A stretch of DNA of 64,000 nucleotides, taken from positions 248,001 to 312,000 of the forward strand of contig NZ_JAJADQ010000006.1 in the NCBI RefSeq assembly GCF_020447315.1, read 5' to 3'. Below, piece after piece: positions 9,402 to 16,760 of the stretch. The translations under genes were made by a program, and so were the position numbers. This DNA comes from Hymenobacter nitidus (lineage in GTDB: Bacteria; Bacteroidota; Bacteroidia; Cytophagales; Hymenobacteraceae). The notes below the pieces were generated by a model, which had not been told where the DNA came from, ran no database searches, and was given only the letters and a program-made list of their open reading frames with translations. The first letter of the stretch is position 1. Every line of letters begins with the position of its first letter.

Positions 9402-10265
9402 ATGTCAGTTCCGATAAACTTAGCTAAATTGGTTTTTGTTGAAGAGGCACCACTACTCAAGAACATGAATCAAAATCCTGCTTCAATACCTTCTTTCGAC
9501 GATTTTACTATCGTGGGAGAAGCGACAGACGCCGCTAAAACCTGGTGGGCAAGTGACCTTGCACAAATGTTAGGTTATAACGACATGACGTCATTTGCTA
9601 AAACCATTCGCAGAGCGATGGGAGCGTGCTTGTCTGCTAATATCGACTGCTCGGATGAGTTCTCTAAGACGAAGCGAGTAGTAGACGGTAACGTTGTAGA
9701 CGATTTTAAACTCACGCGTTTTGCTTGCTATATGGTCGTGATGAACGGCGATAGTAAAAAGCAACAAGTTGCAAGAGCTCAAGTATACTTTGCGCAACAA
9801 GCAGAACAGTTCGACCTTATTCTGGAAGGCAAGAACGATGTTGAGCGAATCATAGCTCGTGCAGAGATTACCGACGGCAACAAGTCACTCAATGCTGCAG
9901 CTGCAGCCTCTGGAGTAACAAATTTTGCAATTTTCAATGATGCTGGTTACCGAGGTCTTTATAACATGGGTATAAAGCAGGTTTCAGCAAAAAAAGGTGT
10001 GGTTAACGGTACTCTGCTAGACCATATGGGGCGTACAGAATTGGCGGCTAACTTATTTCGAATCACCCTGACAGAGGATAGGCTTAAAATGAACAACGTC
10101 AAGGGTGAAAACAATGCTTGCCTTGTCCACCGTAGCGTTGGTAAAGGTGTGAGGGACATGGTCCGAGACAATACCGGTATGTACCCTGAAGACCTTCCTG
10201 TCGAACGTAAACTAGGTGAGGTGCAAAAGCAACTGAAAAAAGCTAATAAGCAACTTAACAAGTGA
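9402..10265 (+). CDS. dinD: DNA-damage-inducible protein DinD
   Basis: 287 residues. The N-terminal ~110 residues form a Bro-N-like domain (WWASDLAQMLGYNDMTSF and LTRFACYMVVMNGDSKKQQVA). The C-terminal half carries the DinD signature ATPase-free region with HMGRTELAANLFRITLTED and the NAGYRGLYNMG-type motif (here FNDAGYRGLYNMG). E. coli DinD is SOS-induced and inhibits RecA filament activities. Base composition is clearly richer in A and T than both neighbours and codon use differs, which suggests horizontal acquisition. A second ATG at 9465 (MNQNPASIP) is an equally possible start, since the first 21 residues are not family-like. It has its own terminator. Confidence 0.85.
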   Translation: MSVPINLAKLVFVEEAPLLKNMNQNPASIPSFDDFTIVGEATDAAKTWWASDLAQMLGYNDMTSFAKTIRRAMGACLSANIDCSDEFSKTKRVVDGNVVDDFKLTRFACYMVVMNGDSKKQQVARAQVYFAQQAEQFDLILEGKNDVERIIARAEITDGNKSLNAAAAASGVTNFAIFNDAGYRGLYNMGIKQVSAKKGVVNGTLLDHMGRTELAANLFRITLTEDRLKMNNVKGENNACLVHRSVGKGVRDMVRDNTGMYPEDLPVERKLGEVQKQLKKANKQLNK

Positions 10266-10279
10266 GTTAGCCTCTAGGT

Positions 10280-10315
10280 AAAAAGCCCCTATTATTCAAC
10301 TAGTAGGGGCTTTTT
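10280..10315 (+). terminator. Rho-independent terminator of dinD
   Basis: A perfect 12-bp stem, AAAAAGCCCCTA / TAGGGGCTTTTT, with a 12-nt loop and a T-rich tail, 15 nt after the dinD stop codon. Confidence 0.85.
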
Positions 10316-10340
10316 ATTTTAAATACATCTAAGGGTGTCT

Positions 10341-10499
10341 CCCTCTCGCAGTCGCTCGGCTGTGCCGAGTGACGCTTACGCCGGAGCGGCTGTGCCGCGA
10401 GTGTCCCGCGCCGGCCGGGCCTACGAAGCGGGCGGATTCGCAGCAGAGCTGCTCAGAGCGTAGTCGTCACTCGGCATAGCCGAGCGACTGCCAAGAGGG
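10341..10499. repeat. Nested palindromic element (REP-like)
   Basis: Two 27-bp arms, 10348-10374 and 10465-10491, are inverted copies of each other with one mismatch, and each arm is itself palindromic (CTCGGC TGT GCCGAG). Short outer extensions CCCTCT and AGAGGG add to the pairing. The middle contains further small palindromes (GCGGCTGTGCCGC at 10385-10397). The element fills the gap between dinD and the convergent gene. Confidence 0.6.
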
Positions 10500-10501
10500 G
10501 C

Positions 10502-10819
10502 TCACTGCAAGCCTTTCTTAAACTTCAGGAAGTTTTGCAGGAGGCGCTTGATGTTCTCGGCCCCTACCGGGTTGGCCGAGTGAACATTGAAGTTTTCTAT
10601 CACCAGATCATTTTCGACCAGCCACTTCGCGCAGTCGTAGCCGCTTTTCATCTCGCAATCATGCTCGTCGTCCCAGCCTAAGTCATGGTCGAAGGAGATT
10701 TCCTGGGGTAGGCCTCGCTGGTTGATAGTCGCTACGAACTCATCGAAGCTCCTTACGACTTGCCAGCCTTCTCCTTTCGGCGTCCGGATATCATCTAGGT
10801 ATAGCTTGTAGCCCTGCAT
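10502..10819 (-). CDS. Cyclic-phosphate-processing receiver-domain protein (cREC-REC type)
   Basis: 105 residues from the ATG at 10819 (MQGYKLYLDDIRTP). The pattern LYLDDIRTP, SFDEFV, ISFDHDLGWDDE, GYDCAKWLV and VHSANPVGAENIKRLL is that of the small stand-alone receiver-like family thought to act on cyclic phosphates in RNA repair or ADP-ribose contexts. LDD and DHDL supply the acidic pocket. A longer reading from 10891 would run into the hairpin array, so the shorter start is preferred. No RNA ligase or repair partner lies next to it. The catalytic role is inference from the family name. Confidence 0.65.
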   Translation of the reverse strand: MQGYKLYLDDIRTPKGEGWQVVRSFDEFVATINQRGLPQEISFDHDLGWDDEHDCEMKSGYDCAKWLVENDLVIENFNVHSANPVGAENIKRLLQNFLKFKKGLQ

Positions 10820-10889
10820 GGCTCTGAAATGGGATAGTGGTGTGGAAAGCTTACAAACATACTGCCGGTAGAAATTCCTCACTCGACCC

Positions 10890-10942
10890 AAACAAAAGTT
10901 TCCAAGCTCCGCAACTGTCGCGGGGCTTGGAAACTTTTGTTT
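10890..10942. repeat. Large hairpin opening the 41-bp array
   Basis: A perfect 18-bp inverted repeat, 10890-10907 against 10925-10942 (AAACAAAAGTTTCCAAGC and its complement), with a 17-nt loop. Its right half is part of the first 41-bp unit. Confidence 0.75.
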
Positions 10943-11086
10943 TAAGGCTCCGCACCAGTTGCGGGGCTCGGCAACATTTGTTGGAAGGCAGTGTACGAGT
11001 TGCGGAGCTCAGAAACATTTGTTTTTGCCCGCTGCAACTGGTGCGGGGCTTCGAAACAGTTGTTTTCGGGCTCCGCAACTACTTGC
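10906..11086. repeat. 41-bp tandem repeat array of small hairpins
   Basis: Imperfect units start at 10906, 10947, 10988, 11029 and 11070, with an exact 41-bp spacing and about 4.4 copies. Each unit carries a dyad of the type GCTCCGCA-N5-TGCGGGGC followed by a GAAACNNTTGTTTT spacer. Compensating changes keep the dyad in several units. The array sits just upstream of the gene at 11143. Confidence 0.75.
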
Positions 11087-11142
11087 TAGTGTACAAGCAG
11101 AACGGTATATTCCTGAAGTTGTATCCTTTAACTCCTTTATCC

Positions 11143-11838
11143 ATGTCCAGTAATCCTATTGAGCCGGCTGCTACGCCGGCTAAAACGGCTAAGTCCGTGC
11201 GCCGGGCCAGCCAACTACCCACCAATGCCATTGCCCTGGCGGAGGTAGCCACTAATGCTGCCAAAGCGTGGCAAGGCTCGGAGCTGCCGGCGCTGCTCTG
11301 GCTCACCAAAACCGACTTCGCCGCCCAGGCGGCCAGCTTCGCCGAGAGCCGCGACGAGGCCGATGCGGCCGGTGATGCCCGCACCCCGCAAGCCAAACGC
11401 CTAAAGGCGCTGGATGCGCTATTGGATAAGAGCCTGACCTACGTGAAAGGCTATCTGGCGGAAGCCAAAGACGACAAAACCGCTTACTACGGCGAGTTTG
11501 GCATCGAGAAGCTGGGCAAGGCCTACCGGTTGCCCCGAACCCGCAACGAGCGGGTAAAGGCCCTGGACAAGCTGCTGCTGGCCCTCAAGGCGCATAAATT
11601 CGACAAGAACAAGTACGGCACCGCCCACTGGGAGCCCCTGGTAGCGGAGTACAAGCAGCTGGTAGCCCAAAGCACCGAAGCCAGCGGGCAGCGCAGCGGC
11701 AAGGTGAGCAGCAAGGACCAGGGCGAAGAGCAGCTGCGCAAGGCCCTGCGCGCCCTGATTCACCACATCAAGGCCCAGTTCCCGGATACGTTTGAGGCCA
11801 AGCTGCGGGAGTTTGGGTTTCAGAAGGAGAGCTATTAG
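11143..11838 (+). CDS. Hypothetical helical protein
   Basis: 231 residues from the ATG at 11143 (MSSNPIEPAATPAKTAKSVRR). It is rich in Ala, Lys, Leu and Glu with no signal peptide, so probably soluble and mostly helical. Repeated K/R-LKALD-LL segments (KRLKALDALLDKSL, ERVKALDKLLLALKAHKF) suggest two related helical hairpins. I do not recognise the family. It lies between the 41-bp hairpin array and a 92-bp palindromic element. Confidence 0.65.
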   Translation: MSSNPIEPAATPAKTAKSVRRASQLPTNAIALAEVATNAAKAWQGSELPALLWLTKTDFAAQAASFAESRDEADAAGDARTPQAKRLKALDALLDKSLTYVKGYLAEAKDDKTAYYGEFGIEKLGKAYRLPRTRNERVKALDKLLLALKAHKFDKNKYGTAHWEPLVAEYKQLVAQSTEASGQRSGKVSSKDQGEEQLRKALRALIHHIKAQFPDTFEAKLREFGFQKESY

Positions 11839-11869
11839 GGGGTTGTAGCGCTACCTGGCTTGAGCATGT

Positions 11870-11962
11870 TAGTAGCGCGAACTGTGTAGTTCGCGTGCCT
11901 GCACGACCATACGGCGCGGGGCACGCGAACTACACAGTTCGCGCTAATGGCTTTGGTGGGCC
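11870..11962. repeat. 92-bp palindromic element, copy A
   Basis: Starts TAGTAGCGCGAACTG and ends GGCTTTGGTGGGCC. A perfect 27-bp inverted repeat (TAGCGCGAACTGTGTAG and onward) encloses a ~20-bp centre, and each arm contains its own palindrome CGCGAACT-GTGT-AGTTCGCG. A second copy lies at 13173-13264 in the same orientation. Confidence 0.75.
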
Positions 11963-12130
11963 AAAAATCAATCGGTGCCGCTCCATTTCACTTCACTTCG
12001 CGCCGCCTGGAGAAATCCGGGCGGCGCAGTCGTTTTACCGGGGGGGGCACTACCCCCGACGTGCGGGATTAAATAATACATTTACTGAATATTCAGACTC
12101 TCCACTCTCGCCCCATTACTGCAAGGAACA

Positions 12131-13147
12131 ATGAAATGGATTCGTCGGCTACTGCTGGTTGTGCTCATTCTGGCCGTTGGGTTCGGGGCAGTCATGGTGG
12201 GGGCGGCGCTGCGCCCGGAGCGGCCGGTCGGGTTTCAGCGGGCCCAGGCCACTGATGCGAGCGGGCAGCCTTTCGCGGTGGGCATCTGGTACCCGACCCA
12301 GGCCCGGACTTGGCCCACGACGTGGCTGGGCCTGAGCCTGATGGACGTGGCCGCCGACGCACCCGTAGCGGGCCGCGGCTTGCCCCTCGTGGTGTTTTCG
12401 CACGGCAATTCCGGTGGCCCCGGCAGCCACGCCGACCTGGCCCTGGCCCTGGCTAGTGCAGGCTATATCGTGGCGGCCCCCATGCACAGCGGCGACAACT
12501 ACATGGACCAAAGCGCCGCCGGGACGGTCGCCTGGCTTGGCGGGCGCACCCGGCAGCTGCATGCCACCATCGACTATATGCTCCAGCGCTGGCCGGGGCA
12601 CGCCCAGCTCAACCCCGCCCGCATCGGAGCCTTTGGCTTCTCCGCCGGCGGCCTTACCGTCCTGACGGCCGCCGGGGCCCAGCCTGACCTGCGCCTGATT
12701 GCTAAGCACTGCGCCGAGACGCCCGAGGCCATCTGTGCGTTGTTGCGGGCCGGCAATTCCCCCCTGCTGGACCCCGAGCAGGCGAAGAAGGGCAACAGCT
12801 ACGTGTCCGACCCAAGAATCAAGGCCGCCGTGGTAGCCGCCCCCGGGCTAAGCTTCACGCTGGGCCCCGGGGCGCTTACTGCCGTGCGGGTGCCGGTGCA
12901 GCTATGGAGCGGCGAGCAGGACACCGTGGTTTCCTATGCCACCAATACCAAGCGGGTTCGGGAGGCTCTGGGAGCGGCGGCCGAATTCCATTCGGTGCCG
13001 GGGGCCGGGCATTTCTCGTTTCTGGCTCCCTGCGGCCCGTTGGCGCCGCCGCTGCTGTGCACCGACCAGGGGCAGTTTGATCGAAAAGCCTTTCACCGGG
13101 GCATGAATGCCAGCGTCGTTGCCTTTTTCAACAAAGCCATCCGCTAA
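12131..13147 (+). CDS. Membrane-anchored or secreted dienelactone-hydrolase-like alpha/beta hydrolase
   Basis: 338 residues. Residues 7-27 are a hydrophobic N-terminal anchor or signal. The domain VGIWYPTQ, LVVFSHGNSGGPGSH and GAFGFSAGGLT, with Ser171 as nucleophile in GFSAG, fits the predicted dienelactone hydrolase / PAF-acetylhydrolase-like group. WSGEQDTVV provides the probable acid and GAGHFSFL the His. Four cysteines in the lid region (CAETPEAIC, APCGPLAPPLLC) could form disulfides, consistent with export. Direct copies of a 92-bp palindromic element lie 168 bp before and 25 bp after it. Substrate unknown. Confidence 0.75.
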   Translation: MKWIRRLLLVVLILAVGFGAVMVGAALRPERPVGFQRAQATDASGQPFAVGIWYPTQARTWPTTWLGLSLMDVAADAPVAGRGLPLVVFSHGNSGGPGSHADLALALASAGYIVAAPMHSGDNYMDQSAAGTVAWLGGRTRQLHATIDYMLQRWPGHAQLNPARIGAFGFSAGGLTVLTAAGAQPDLRLIAKHCAETPEAICALLRAGNSPLLDPEQAKKGNSYVSDPRIKAAVVAAPGLSFTLGPGALTAVRVPVQLWSGEQDTVVSYATNTKRVREALGAAAEFHSVPGAGHFSFLAPCGPLAPPLLCTDQGQFDRKAFHRGMNASVVAFFNKAIR

Positions 13148-13172
13148 GCGCCGCGCTGGCCCGGGGCGGTTA

Positions 13173-13264
13173 TAGTAGCGCGGGCTGTGTAGTTCGCGGG
13201 CCAGAACGACCTTACGGCGCGGGCACGCGAACTACACAGTTCGCGCTACTGGCTTTGGTGGGCC
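13173..13264. repeat. 92-bp palindromic element, copy B
   Basis: Same layout and orientation as the copy at 11870-11962: TAGTAGCGCG at the start, TTACGGCGCGGG in the centre and GGCTTTGGTGGGCC at the end. The left arm has diverged (GGGC for GAAC), while the right arm is identical to copy A. Confidence 0.75.
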
Positions 13265-13339
13265 TTCCGTCGTATTCACAGCCGGTTGGGCGCAAACCTG
13301 TAAATTACCCGCTCACTCCAACCCTACTTCCGACCTGCT

Positions 13340-13867
13340 ATGCTGCCCCAACTCGTTCAAAACGCGCTTAACAAGCAAATCTTCATGGAAGCCCAGTCGT
13401 CGCAGGCCTACCTGGCTATGGCGTCGTGGGCCGAGATTCAGCCGGGCCTGGACGGGGTGACCAACTTCTTCTACCAGCAAAGCGACGAGGAGCGGGTGCA
13501 CATGCTCAAGCTGATTCGCTACGTGAACGAGCGGGGCGGTTTTGCCCTGGTGCCGGCCCTGCCCCAGCCGGTGGTTACATTTCAGTCCCTGAAGCGCGTG
13601 TTCGAGGACTTTCTGAAGCACGAAATAGCCGTGTCGGAAAGCATAAACGAGCTGGTGGGCCTCACGTTGCAGGAGCGCGACTTTGCCACCCACAACTTCC
13701 TGCAGTGGTACGTGTCGGAGCAGCTGGAAGAGGAAGCCCTGGCCCGCACCCTGAACGACAAGCTGGAGCTGGTCGGCGACGACAAGAGCGGGATTTACAT
13801 GTTCGACAAGGACATCATGCTGTTTCGGGGCAACACCGCTGCTGACGGCGCCAACGGCCGCCCGTAG
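13340..13867 (+). CDS. ftnA: Ferritin
   Basis: 175 residues, the normal length of a bacterial non-haem ferritin. The ferroxidase centre is visible: Glu17 and Tyr24 in MEAQSSQAYLAM, Glu51 and His54 in EERVHMLKL, Glu in HEIAVSESIN, and Glu/Gln in YVSEQLEEEALA. It would oxidise Fe(II) and store ferric mineral in a 24-mer shell. The gene is alone, downstream of a palindromic element. No Fur-like box was recognised. Confidence 0.93.
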   Translation: MLPQLVQNALNKQIFMEAQSSQAYLAMASWAEIQPGLDGVTNFFYQQSDEERVHMLKLIRYVNERGGFALVPALPQPVVTFQSLKRVFEDFLKHEIAVSESINELVGLTLQERDFATHNFLQWYVSEQLEEEALARTLNDKLELVGDDKSGIYMFDKDIMLFRGNTAADGANGRP

Positions 13868-13903
13868 GCAGGCCACACGCGCATTGGCCAGCCCGGCCCT
13901 GCC

Positions 13904-14338
13904 CTACGCCGCGGGGGCAACGGGCTGGCTCAGCAGCCACTGCACGGCTTCCGCTTCGGCCTCGAAGGAGCGGTAGACCAGCGGCAGACCCAGCACCTGG
14001 GTGGTAATGTAGGAGGTAGCCAGCCGCACCATCACCTCCGCCGACACGACCACGGCGCCGTGGCGGTAGCCGCCTTCCTGCACGGCCAGCGGCAGCCAGT
14101 GCTGGGCTATCCACTGCTGCTCGGCGGCCGTGAAGGGCGGCATCACGCGCTGGTCGACCAGAATGCGGCTCCAGTTGAAGCGGCCTAGGGCCAGGCGCAT
14201 GTGGGTGAATACGGCCTGGGTTTCCTCCAGCCGGCGCGTGTTGGCGCTCCAGCGCACCCGCAGGAAGCCGTTCGGATCCTGGAGCAGGCGGGCGGCGGTA
14301 TTCTCGAAGTAAAGCCGGGGGACGCGGGAATTAGGCAT
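13904..14338 (-). CDS. STAS/SpoIIAA-like protein
   Basis: 144 residues from the ATG at 14338 (MPNSRVPRLYFENTAARLL). The pattern of an opening strand, a helix (LEETQAVFTHMRLALG), a buried strand (SRILVDQRVM), a WI/WLPLAV helix and a final FEAEAEAVQWLL helix matches the small STAS-like proteins common in Hymenobacter. It is paralogous to the gene at 57157. No phosphoacceptor Ser is obvious, so an anti-anti-sigma role is not claimed. A TATCTTTG -7 element ends 7 nt before this ATG, implying a leaderless or near-leaderless mRNA. Confidence 0.6.
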   Translation of the reverse strand: MPNSRVPRLYFENTAARLLQDPNGFLRVRWSANTRRLEETQAVFTHMRLALGRFNWSRILVDQRVMPPFTAAEQQWIAQHWLPLAVQEGGYRHGAVVVSAEVMVRLATSYITTQVLGLPLVYRSFEAEAEAVQWLLSQPVAPAA

Positions 14339-14345
14339 TGCCGGG

Positions 14346-14353
14346 CAAAGATA
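14346..14353 (-). promoter_or_regulatory. -7 element of the STAS-like gene promoter
   Basis: TATCTTTG on the minus strand matches TAnnTTTG exactly. It lies only 7 nt before the chosen ATG at 14338, which excludes the longer reading from 14356. Confidence 0.4.
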
Positions 14354-14465
14354 CAACCAGTCGAAATACTACCCCGCGGCTGGCACGCGGGGCAGGCAGC
14401 CTATGAAAACCGTTTTCGCACGGTTGTGCGGCCGTTTATGTATCTAGCCAGCTGCTACGACGACT

Positions 14466-14831
14466 ATGTTTACGATACCGATGATGCTACCCAAACACTT
14501 CGGCGGCCTGCTACTGGTGCTGCTCAGTGCCACCCACGCGCCGGCCCAGACGGCGGCGCCCCGGCCCGGTTCCGCCCCCACGCCCAAAATCCTGCTACAG
14601 GGTATCTGGGCCGAGAATACTGAGGACAACGCCTTGTTCTTCGTCCGGGGCAACCACCTGACCTACGTGGAGTTCCTGGACCGGCCGCTGCGCTACACCG
14701 TTTCGGCCACCACCCTGAATATTACGCAGGTCGACGGCCCTTACCCCTGCCGCCTGCGCAAGCTCACGCCGGACAGCCTGGTATTTGAAGACCCGTACGG
14801 CAATGTGATGCGCCTGTACAAACGCCGGTAG
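14466..14831 (+). CDS. Small secreted hypothetical protein
   Basis: 121 residues, with a signal peptide ending around APAQ-TAAP (residues 1-28). The mature part (LQGIWAENTEDNALFFVRGNHLTYVEF, RYTVSATTLNITQVDG, RKLTPDSLVFEDPYG) resembles the small lipocalin-like beta-sandwich proteins of Bacteroidota. An ATG at 14484 (MLPKHFGG) is another possible start. No function can be given. Confidence 0.6.
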   Translation: MFTIPMMLPKHFGGLLLVLLSATHAPAQTAAPRPGSAPTPKILLQGIWAENTEDNALFFVRGNHLTYVEFLDRPLRYTVSATTLNITQVDGPYPCRLRKLTPDSLVFEDPYGNVMRLYKRR

Positions 14832-14893
14832 AAACGTCGGCGGCCCCTATTTCTTCTATCCTCCGGCCCTGTTTGTACACTACACCTCACTAC

Positions 14894-14934
14894 ACAGCGA
14901 AGCCCACGCTACCAGGTAACGCGGGCTTCGCTGT
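14894..14934. terminator. Bidirectional hairpin between convergent genes
   Basis: A perfect 12-bp stem, ACAGCGAAGCCC / GGGCTTCGCTGT, between the convergent genes ending at 14831 and 14972. It lacks a long T-run. Confidence 0.6.
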
Positions 14935-14971
14935 GCCGCAGGATGGAGCGGGGTTACAGTCTGTCAGGGGG

Positions 14972-15715
14972 CTAGAAGGGCAGACCGCTGAACGAGCCGT
15001 TGGAAACGGTGCGCGACACCGGTCCGTTGAGGCCCCCGATCCGGACCGCCACAAACGAATAGGTGCCCGAGGCCCGGCGCGTCTGCAGGTTCACATCCTT
15101 GATTTCCAGGACGCCGCTGGTAGTCACGGCTGGGCTCAGGCCCTGCTGGGAGGTGTAGGTCACGCCATCGGCACCCAGGAAGGTAGCCCGGTAGGTGGCG
15201 CTGGTCAGGGTGCGTTTCCCGACTTCCAGGGGGCCGCTCAGGTAGATGGTTACGTTCTGCGCGTCCCCGTTCCGAAAGGATATTTCCGTACGGGTTGACA
15301 GCACCATAGCGCTGCCCTGGGGCGGCGTCAGGGCCACTCCGTCCAGGGTGTAGGCGAATACGGACGGCACGAGAGCAGCTGTCACCAGCGGCGCCTGCAC
15401 ATCGGCCGAGGCCACGGTCACGGCAACGGGGGCCGGAGTCAGGTAGTCGGCAGCCGGCGTGAAGGTCAGCGTGTAGGAGCCGGGGGCCAGGTTCGGCAAT
15501 GAGTAGCTGCCGGCCGTTGGCATAGCCGTCCGTTGGGCGCCATCAGCGGCGGTGGCCGTCACCATCGATACCGAGCCCGCCGGACTGACTACCCCTCGCA
15601 GGGTGGCCTTCTCGACGGGAGCCGGGGCCTGTACGTCGTCGTCGCTACAGGAGGTAGTGAGCGTGGTGCCAGTGAGCAGCATACTAAACAGGCATAAACG
15701 GGCGAATTGGTACAT
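14972..15715 (-). CDS. Lipoprotein with a carboxypeptidase-regulatory-like domain
   Basis: 247 residues. The lipobox LTTSC at residues 19-23 is followed by a Ser/Asp-rich tether (SDDDVQ), which in Bacteroidota often marks surface export. Residues ~38-110 (ATLRGVVSPAGSVSMVTA, GSYSLPNLAPGSYTLTF) form a carboxypeptidase-regulatory-like sandwich. The C-terminal half (YTLDGV, VLEIKDVNLQTRRASGTYSFVA, VSNGSFSGLPF) has the DUF6252-like pattern also seen in the lipoprotein at 32466. The ligand or role is unknown. Confidence 0.7.
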   Translation of the reverse strand: MYQFARLCLFSMLLTGTTLTTSCSDDDVQAPAPVEKATLRGVVSPAGSVSMVTATAADGAQRTAMPTAGSYSLPNLAPGSYTLTFTPAADYLTPAPVAVTVASADVQAPLVTAALVPSVFAYTLDGVALTPPQGSAMVLSTRTEISFRNGDAQNVTIYLSGPLEVGKRTLTSATYRATFLGADGVTYTSQQGLSPAVTTSGVLEIKDVNLQTRRASGTYSFVAVRIGGLNGPVSRTVSNGSFSGLPF

Positions 15716-15910
15716 GTAACGGCGTAAAGCGACGGTAAAAGATGGGTCAACAAGTATAGCCTAATTTCGGCGGAGGCCTTTTGTCGCGGGGGTGTGCCGG
15801 CACAAAAAGGTGTTCCGCCGCCCTCCACCGGCAAAGCCCGTCTCGGCTACCGGGGCAGTATACGAAGAAAATCCTTGCTGCCCGGCCGTCCGCCCCACAT
15901 TATACCCTTC

Positions 15911-15953
15911 AACAGCCACCGGGTTTGCCTGTGGGCCAAGCCCGGTGGCTGTT
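15911..15953 (-). terminator. Hairpin downstream of the gene at 15995
   Basis: A perfect 13-bp stem, AACAGCCACCGGG / CCCGGTGGCTGTT, 42 nt past the stop codon. No T-run follows, so the terminator call rests on position and stem strength. Confidence 0.5.
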
Positions 15954-15994
15954 GCTTTACTCCTGTTCGAGGCTGGAGCTGATGTGCCCAGCCG

Positions 15995-16435
15995 CTACCG
16001 GGCCGCGGCCAGCAGCAGCTGGGGCCCGCGGGCTTTCAGGGTACGCACCGTGAGGGCCAGCCCCGCGGCGCCAGCGGCCATGTGCAGGGTGTAGCGGTAC
16101 TGGGTGCCCGCGGCGTTCAGCAGCAGCGCGTAGCGGCCGGTGGGCAGGTTGCGGAAGCAGAAGCGGTGCTGGTAGACCGGAGCGGCATAGGCTTCGTCGA
16201 ACAGCACCTGCCCGCTGCTTAGGCTGATAACCTGCACCCGGCCGGGCAGCGGGGCCGGGCTGGCGATGCGCACCCGGAGGCTTTCGGCGTCGGGGCTGGT
16301 GAGGGCAACGGTGGGGCTTTGCTGGGCGTGGGCCGGCGAGGTGGCGGCCAGGGCCAGCAGGCCGGCCAGCACTACAGGACGAGCGGCCAGCCGGGCGGCG
16401 GCAGCCAGGGCGGCGCAGATAGGAGCGTGTTTCAT
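15995..16435 (-). CDS. Secreted hypothetical protein
   Basis: 146 residues from the ATG at 16435 (MKHAPICAALAAAARL). It has a long Ala-rich signal peptide ending near AHAQQ (residue ~38). The mature part (ESLRVRIASPAPLPGRVQVISLSSGQVLFDEAYAAPVYQHRF, LPTGRYALLLN) is a single small beta-sandwich of the kind often placed next to T9SS or sugar-binding modules. There is no lipobox. Function unknown. Confidence 0.6.
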   Translation of the reverse strand: MKHAPICAALAAAARLAARPVVLAGLLALAATSPAHAQQSPTVALTSPDAESLRVRIASPAPLPGRVQVISLSSGQVLFDEAYAAPVYQHRFCFRNLPTGRYALLLNAAGTQYRYTLHMAAGAAGLALTVRTLKARGPQLLLAAAR

Positions 16436-16693
16436 AGCAGTAAGCGGAAAGAGAGTGGAACAACGGGGCCGCGGGAACCGGCACTGTGCGTTTTTGAACA
16501 CTGCCGCCCTCCCGCTGGCCGTAAGAAGCCAAGCGCTGTGCCAAGTGCATAAATCCTTCTACAACCACTGTTTGGCCCGTTATCGGACAGCACTGCCCCG
16601 CCCAATTGTGTCCGGACCTAGGCAGGGCGTCCGGTTTTGTGCCGTCCTGCCGTCCATATGCTCGCGGCGGCAGGCAGAGTGCTTTGGCTGCTG

Positions 16694-16721
16694 TTGCGGG
16701 CCGGTTCGGGCCTTACCTTTG
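16694..16721 (+). promoter_or_regulatory. Promoter of the DUF4269 gene
   Basis: TTG (16694-16696), a 17-nt spacer, then TACCTTTG (16714-16721), which matches TAnnTTTG exactly. The ATG at 16761 lies 40 nt downstream. The rest of the 325-bp gap between the divergent genes shows no other feature. Confidence 0.5.
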
Positions 16722-16760
16722 GGGTGCGAATCGGAATAAATCCGCTTATCGGCTGCTCGT

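Noticed and set aside
9402-10265. A prophage antirepressor (Bro-N) as sign of a phage remnant
   Set aside because: The full-length match to DinD, including the C-terminal half, and the absence of any phage genes around it make DinD the better call.
10906-11086. The 41-bp array as a CRISPR
   Set aside because: There are no unique spacers of constant length between identical repeats, the units are diverged copies in direct tandem, and no cas genes occur.
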